Source: Paraescarpia echinospica | Lineage: Eukaryota > Annelida > Polychaeta > Sabellida > Siboglinidae | DNA length: 64,000 nucleotides | NCBI GenBank assembly: GCA_020002185.1 | Contig: CM034533.1 | Span: 46,431,195-46,495,194 of the forward strand | Direction of reading: 5' to 3' | Shown here: piece after piece, positions 59,163 through 64,000 of the stretch | Layout: the number at the start of each line of letters is the position of its first letter | How positions within the stretch are numbered: the stretch's first letter is position 1 | Notes under the pieces: model-generated | Told to the model about the DNA's origin: nothing | Databases searched by the model: none | What the model saw: only the letters and a program-made list of their open reading frames with translations | Program-made: the position numbers and the translations under genes

Positions 59163-61480
59163 ATTATCGGGATATGCATATGTCAAATTTTTTTGAAAAC
59201 TCATTTACACATACAAATATAATAACAAATACGATAAATACCAAATTATATAAAGGCATGACATTAGACAATACGTTCCTCTCCTGTTTAGGAGGTATTG
59301 ATAACAATGACTTAATTAACATCTTAGACACAAATGATGTTGGAAATTATGAATCTCAACTAATACGTCGGTCATCATATTATGACTTTAACAAGTTTAG
59401 CAAACTTACACAGACAAACACTACGCGTTTTGGTGTTTTAATCACTAACATTCAATCAATAAATTATAAATTGGCCGAACTGGAAGCTTTTGTAGAAGAG
59501 CTAAGTAGTAACAATTTTAAATTTAATGTAATTTGCTTACAAGAAACTTGGAAATCAGAAAACGATGACCTATCACAATTTTCTTTACGTGGTTATGACT
59601 GTTTAGCTCAAGGTAAGACGTGCAGTAATAAAGAAGGGCTAATAATATATGTCGACAACAAATATAGATCTGAGGTCATATTAAATGTAAACATGTACGA
59701 ACACTGGGAAGGGATGATAGTCCAAATAAATGGTGGTAATATATCTAAGAGCATAACCATCGGAAACATATATAGACTTCCACGAACTTCTAATAATAAC
59801 TTAAATGCTTTTGTAAATGAATTTACTTCTATAAAATCATCAATGGAAAACAACTGTAATAACAATCTCATTATCGCAGGGGATTTTAATATAAATTTGC
59901 TCAAATCAAATAAAATGATACATATTTTTTGACACCATAATATCACACAGCCTTACCCGCAAATTACTCTTCCTATTAGATATTCTAGAAGAAATGGTAC
60001 TTTAATAGATCATTTCTTTTGTAAACTTAATAAATCTATATTGGAGAGTATTGCAGGGATTTTATTCAAAAAATGTTTTGATCATCAGCCGTATTTTATA
60101 TTCATCAACGTCTCATTGAAGACTGAACCTCCACCTAAATATGTTAAAATAAATATACTAAATGAAGGGCAATGCATAAAGTTAAACACGAAATTAAATC
60201 AAATGAGATATACAATAAGCTAAATAAAAATATGAATGCAGACACAAATTTTAATTATGAATTTGATGGAATTTCTTCAAAATTGCTCAAGATAATTGAG
60301 CCTGCAATTTTAAAATCATTAAAGCTGTTAATAAACCAAGTTTTTAAATCCGGGATATTCCCAGACAAACTAAAAATTGCAAAAGGTATTCCTATATTTA
60401 AGAAAGACGATTCATCTTTATTTGAAAATTACATACCAATTTCCCTTCTTCTTACAATTATTAGAGAAATACATTGTTATTCAATTATATTCATATTTCA
60501 ATGACATGAAGCTTTTATTTGATAATCAGTATGGTTTTAGAGCTAAATATTCAAAGGAATTTGCTGCGCTTGAGCTAATAAATAGAATAATAACTCAAAT
60601 GAATAATAATGATGAACCAATTAATATATTTCTCGACCTTTCTAAGGCTATTGATACTATTGACCATAACATTTTACTTAACAAACTAACATACTATGGC
60701 CTAAATGGCTCAACTTTGCATTTATTCAGAAGTTACTTACAAAACAGGAAACAATACACAGAAATTGAACAAATAAATTAAGACATCTTATCTATAACAA
60801 TCGGCGTCCCACAAGGTTCAATCCTTGGACCACTATTATTTATCATTTACATAAATGATTTCTCACAACCTAGTCAATTGTTTAATTTCGTCATGTACGC
60901 TGATGACACCACCTTATGTAGCTCTTTAAAATTTCTTAACAACTACACACGCAATACAAGTACAGAATGATTAATAAATGAAGAACTTCAATAAAAAAAT
61001 GAAGAACTTCAATAAAAAGTTAATGAATGGCTAAACCTATATAGATTATCTTTAAATAAAAGCAAATCAAAATACATGATTTTTCATATGCCTAATAAAC
61101 GCACGCAGACTCTTACGCTTAAAATAGATAATATAAATATTGAAAGAGTAGATGAATATAACTTTCTAGGATTGACTTTAGACACTAACCTAAATTGCAA
61201 AAAAAAACACTGAGGAAATTTAAAATACGTGCTCCAAAACCATTGGCATAATAAACAGATTAAAATATGTATTAACTTTACAAAAGTTTTGTTATATAAC
61301 AAATTAATATTATCTCATATTAACGATTGTATCATGGTTTGGGGATACCAAATAAATAGAATTACAAACATAAAACAGCCATGCGAATAATAACCTTAAA
61401 TAAATACAACTCACACACGGAACCAATTTTTTTTAAACATAAACTATAAAAGTAGAAGACATATTAAAGTTACATGGATT
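59163..61480 (+). pseudogene. AT-rich LINE: APE endonuclease and reverse transcriptase, degenerate
   Basis: The first frame (to 59932) has the endonuclease: ITNIQSINYK, ICLQETW, IAGDFNIN, with the SDH-like DHQPYF in another frame near 60080. RT pieces follow in several frames: FDGISSKLL, NYIPISLL, NQYGFRAKYS, IFLDLSKAIDTIDH (motif A, with Phe to Ile), [20 protein letters not shown] (motif B) and MYADDTTL (catalytic box). At least five frameshifts or stops break it, with small duplications such as ATGAAGAACTTCAATAAAAA near 60975. It belongs to the CR1/L2 supergroup by motif; the exact clade is not decided. Confidence 0.85.
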
Positions 61481-61654
61481 AAAATTTTACTTTAAATACA
61501 TTCATAAAATGTTACCTCCTTATTTACTTAACTGGCAAATTATCCCAAGTTGAAACATACATAATTATAATACTCGTGAACAAAATTATATACATACTTT
61601 TATATGATGGCCGAGAAGGGCCATCGCGTTTTTGTGTGGCAACCTGCAGCGCCA

Positions 61655-62163
61655 TGGAGCGATGACGCGATGCGCGATGCGATGGGCGATGCGATGAGCG
61701 ATGCGCGATGCGATGGGCGATGCGATGGACGATGCGCGATGCGATGCGCGATGCGATGCGCGATGCGATGCGCGATGCGATGGACGATGCGCGATGCGAT
61801 GCGCGATGCGATGGACGATGCGCGATGCGATGGGCGATGCGATGCGCGATGCGATGCGCGATGCGCGATGCGATGCGCGATGCGATACGCGATGCGCGAT
61901 GCGATACGCGATGCGCGATGCGATACGCGATGCGATGCGCGATGCGATGCGCGATGCGATGCGCGATGCGATGCGCGATGCGATACGCGATGCGCGATGC
62001 GATGCGACGCGATGCGATGCGATGCGCGATGCGATGCGCGATGCGATGCGCGATGCGATGCGCGATGCGATACGCGATGCGATGCGATGCGATGCGCGAT
62101 GCGATGCGCGATGCGATGCGCGATGCGATGCGATGCGATGCGATGCGATGCGATGCGATGGTA
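61655..62163. repeat. (GATGCG/CGATGC)n satellite, about 510 bp
   Basis: Built from GCGATGCGATGCGC-like units of about 10-14 bp with TAC, GAC and GGC variants. Open in several frames on both strands (Met-Arg-Asp-Ala and His-Arg-Ile-Ala repeats), which are artefacts. It is CpG-dense in an otherwise AT-rich region. Confidence 0.96.
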
Positions 62164-62253
62164 TACATTATAAAGGTGCCGCAATGAGCATGCGTACGTC
62201 GAAAACGAGACTTTGGCAGCCATTTGTATTTTATTAAACGCATTCCTTTTTGT

Positions 62254-62390
62254 GTTCAGAGCATGTGATGATGGCTGATGATGCTGACTGTACGTATACG
62301 GTTACACATGTAGTTATTGTGCACAAAAGATTATGTGATTGTACTTCTAAATATTGTCTCGGACATCTACTGGGATTGAATTTAGCCAAA
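62254..62390 (+). repeat. Repeat family Y, left copy (inverted pair)
   Basis: Matches the reverse complement of 63805-63940, including the block GTATACGGTTACACATNTAG, TTATTGTGCACAAAAGATTATG and TTGTACTTCTAAATATT. Encodes in one frame CTYTVTHVVIVHKRLC, similarly kept in the other copy, but identity at DNA level is just as high. Confidence 0.85.
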
Positions 62391-63046
62391 CAAAAACGGG
62401 TGTCAGGCAGGCAGCCTCTTCGCAAAAACTAGACTAGGGACTGAAATAGATTACTTTATAACATGAAATATGTATCTATTCAATATTTTAGTTGTTAAAT
62501 AATTATTGTTTCCATCTGGATATCCCTGATCGCAAATATAAACACTATTTTGTGTGCCTGCAGACACGATGAACCAGGGATGGTTAAGGTATTTCTCAGT
62601 TTAACATTAACCAACAGTTTTGAAGCCTATTTGTTTATATTTATTAATTAATGACATAATATCTGTTTAGAATGCAAACATGTTATTTGTGCCTTATATA
62701 AATTAAAATATAAACTTTTTATAATTTATGCTTCTTGATTTACTCCTCGGTCTCCAATACTTCCATGTCTGGAAAAAACTGACACATATTCCGTGAGACG
62801 TTCTTCGATACAAATGCAGTGATGTTTAATGACTTAATCTGGGTTCCGTAGTAGCACATAAAAGCAGCGTTGCGCCGAAATACAAGTACGAATAACGCGG
62901 TGTCAATAAATAGGCCCGCTCAAATCAGGCTATCAGCTCTATTGGACCACGTAATAAACAGCCGAAATTGACAGGAAGTTAACTTGTAGTAGGTCTACTA
63001 GGAGGTGCACGAGGCGCGCGGTGCGTCTACAATTCGATTCACTTAG
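62391..63046. other. Stretch between family Y left copy and the MITE
   Basis: AT-rich; no coding or RNA signal. Confidence 0.45.
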
Positions 63047-63276
63047 GGGTCATCTCAGAACGTCGATGTCCGATATCAGACGAAATTACTTTCATCTTGC
63101 CTCAGCCCCCCTCCCTACCCACCTCAGACGATCTTTTTAAACATTAATATGATGACACCAGTATAATTAAGAGTGTCGGTCGATGTCCGACGCCAGATGA
63201 AACTGCCTCAGACCCCCGTCCCCCAAACAAAAATAATTTCGCTTGATATCGGACATCGACGTTCCGAGATGATCCC
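63047..63276. mobile_element. Harbinger-like MITE with long terminal inverted repeats
   Basis: Terminal inverted repeats of about 40-45 bp start GGGGTCATCTC on the left and, reversed, GGGATCATCTC on the right, both continuing as GAACGTCGATGTCCGATATC with few mismatches. The element is flanked by TTA on both sides (63044-63046 and 63277-63279). A 3-bp TTA/TAA target duplication plus GGG termini are the marks of PIF/Harbinger elements. At 230 bp it is non-autonomous. Confidence 0.82.
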
Positions 63277-63804
63277 TTAGCAAAAATGAAACTACTCTCT
63301 AGGAACAACGATTCGCTACCTCGTTTGTGCATTTTATATGTAGGTTTGGTAAAATAATTAGAGACAATACTATTTTAGTTTACGATTTAGATATTTTATT
63401 ATAAACTAAATACACTAAAGTTTAGTAGGGTCTAACTTATTATAGTTATTTATATATATATATTGTTTTATTTATGTAAGGCATAATGAACATGATATGT
63501 ACACCTATGAAAATATATCATGTCATTAATGAATAAATATTCAAGAAATGTATACTTCAAAGTCTACGGTTAATGTTCAACTGAAAAATGCCATCAACAT
63601 CCCTGTTTTTCATGTGTGGAGGTACATAAATTATCGTTTATATTTTCGATCAAGGATATTCAGATGAAACCAAAAATGAAATGGGGAGTGGTAGAAGAAG
63701 TACACACCTCATGCTACGAAGTAATTCATTTTTGGTCTCCGGTTTTGGTGCGAGAACCTAGATTACATTCTATAAAGTGATTGCCCGCATGCCCCCATTT
63801 ATCT
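63277..63804. other. Stretch after the MITE, nothing recognised
   Basis: AT-rich with a TA-rich tract at 63449-63466. No gene recognised. Confidence 0.45.
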
Positions 63805-63940
63805 TAGTCTAAACTCAATCGCATTAGGCTTCTATCATAATATTTAGAAGTACAAACGCATAATCTTTTGTGCACAATAACTAGATGTGTAACCGTATAC
63901 GCACACTCAAAGTCATCAACCATGGACACATGCGTTGAAC
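63805..63940 (-). repeat. Repeat family Y, right copy (inverted pair)
   Basis: Inverted counterpart of 62254-62390; the spacing between them is about 1.4 kb. Confidence 0.85.
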
Positions 63941-64000
63941 ATAAAAGGCATCCAGTGTGTTGCCTAAGGTCACGAATTTGTTCAAGCCCAGACAACAAAG

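Noticed and set aside
61604..62243. Long open frames with Met-Arg-Asp-Ala or His-Arg-Ile-Ala repeats
   Set aside because: They are translations of the GATGCG satellite; frames are open on both strands only because the repeat unit lacks stop codons.

Overview
This is non-coding-rich metazoan nuclear DNA, most likely from a marine invertebrate (lophotrochozoan or basal deuterostome; the exact group cannot be settled by eye). The evidence is GT-AG introns of 0.3-3 kb, an EGF/SEA/chitin-binding multi-exon gene, several clades of non-LTR retrotransposon (CR1, L2, RTE and others), tRNA-derived SINEs, a Harbinger-like MITE and very abundant microsatellites. There is no prokaryotic or organellar signature. 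One assembly gap of exactly 1000 N lies at 45399-46398.

Layout. 1-5750: microsatellites, a nearly identical 1.5-kb tandem duplication (671-2177 / 2178-3701) that carries a tRNA-derived SINE in each copy, and an older diverged relative at 4785-5610. 6105-7745: a 5'-truncated RTE-type reverse transcriptase with an open frame. 7.7-13.3 kb: simple repeats and LINE remnants. 13451-32870 (+): the one clearly recognisable host gene. It encodes a type II membrane protein: a short Pro/Arg-rich cytoplasmic tail, one transmembrane helix, a SEA domain with a GSIIV autoproteolysis motif, a Thr-rich mucin-like linker, then an array of EGF-like modules interspersed with three ChtBD2/CBM14-like (peritrophin-A) modules. 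Nearly all exons downstream of the SEA domain are symmetric phase 1-1, which has let the gene grow and shrink by whole-exon duplication and loss. Several EGF exons are visibly dead. With dead exons skipped, and one base of the Thr-rich exon treated as an insertion, the exons sum to 3138 nt (1045 codons plus stop) in one frame.

32.9-36.9 kb: 3' flank and AT-rich repeats. 36.9-41.5 kb (-): a nearly full-length CR1 retrotransposon with ORF1 (PHD-like zinc finger plus SGNH esterase) and ORF2 (APE endonuclease plus RT). 44.8-50.5 kb: a second CR1 fragment (-), the N gap, and a third, more damaged CR1 (+) that runs straight into a 5'-truncated L2-type element (50545-52115). 52.8-53.5 kb (-): an orphan L1-like ORF1. 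56362-56740 (+): the first exon of a second probable type II membrane protein gene, also ending in phase 1, with an in-frame TGA ahead of the membrane segment. 57.2-61.5 kb: degenerate AT-rich LINE sequences. 61.65-62.16 kb: a GATGCG-type satellite. 62.25-64 kb: a pair of inverted repeats enclosing a Harbinger-like MITE.

The genes do not form an operon or pathway. The biological theme is a rapidly evolving, membrane-tethered, probably chitin-binding mucin-like protein embedded in a retrotransposon-dense region.
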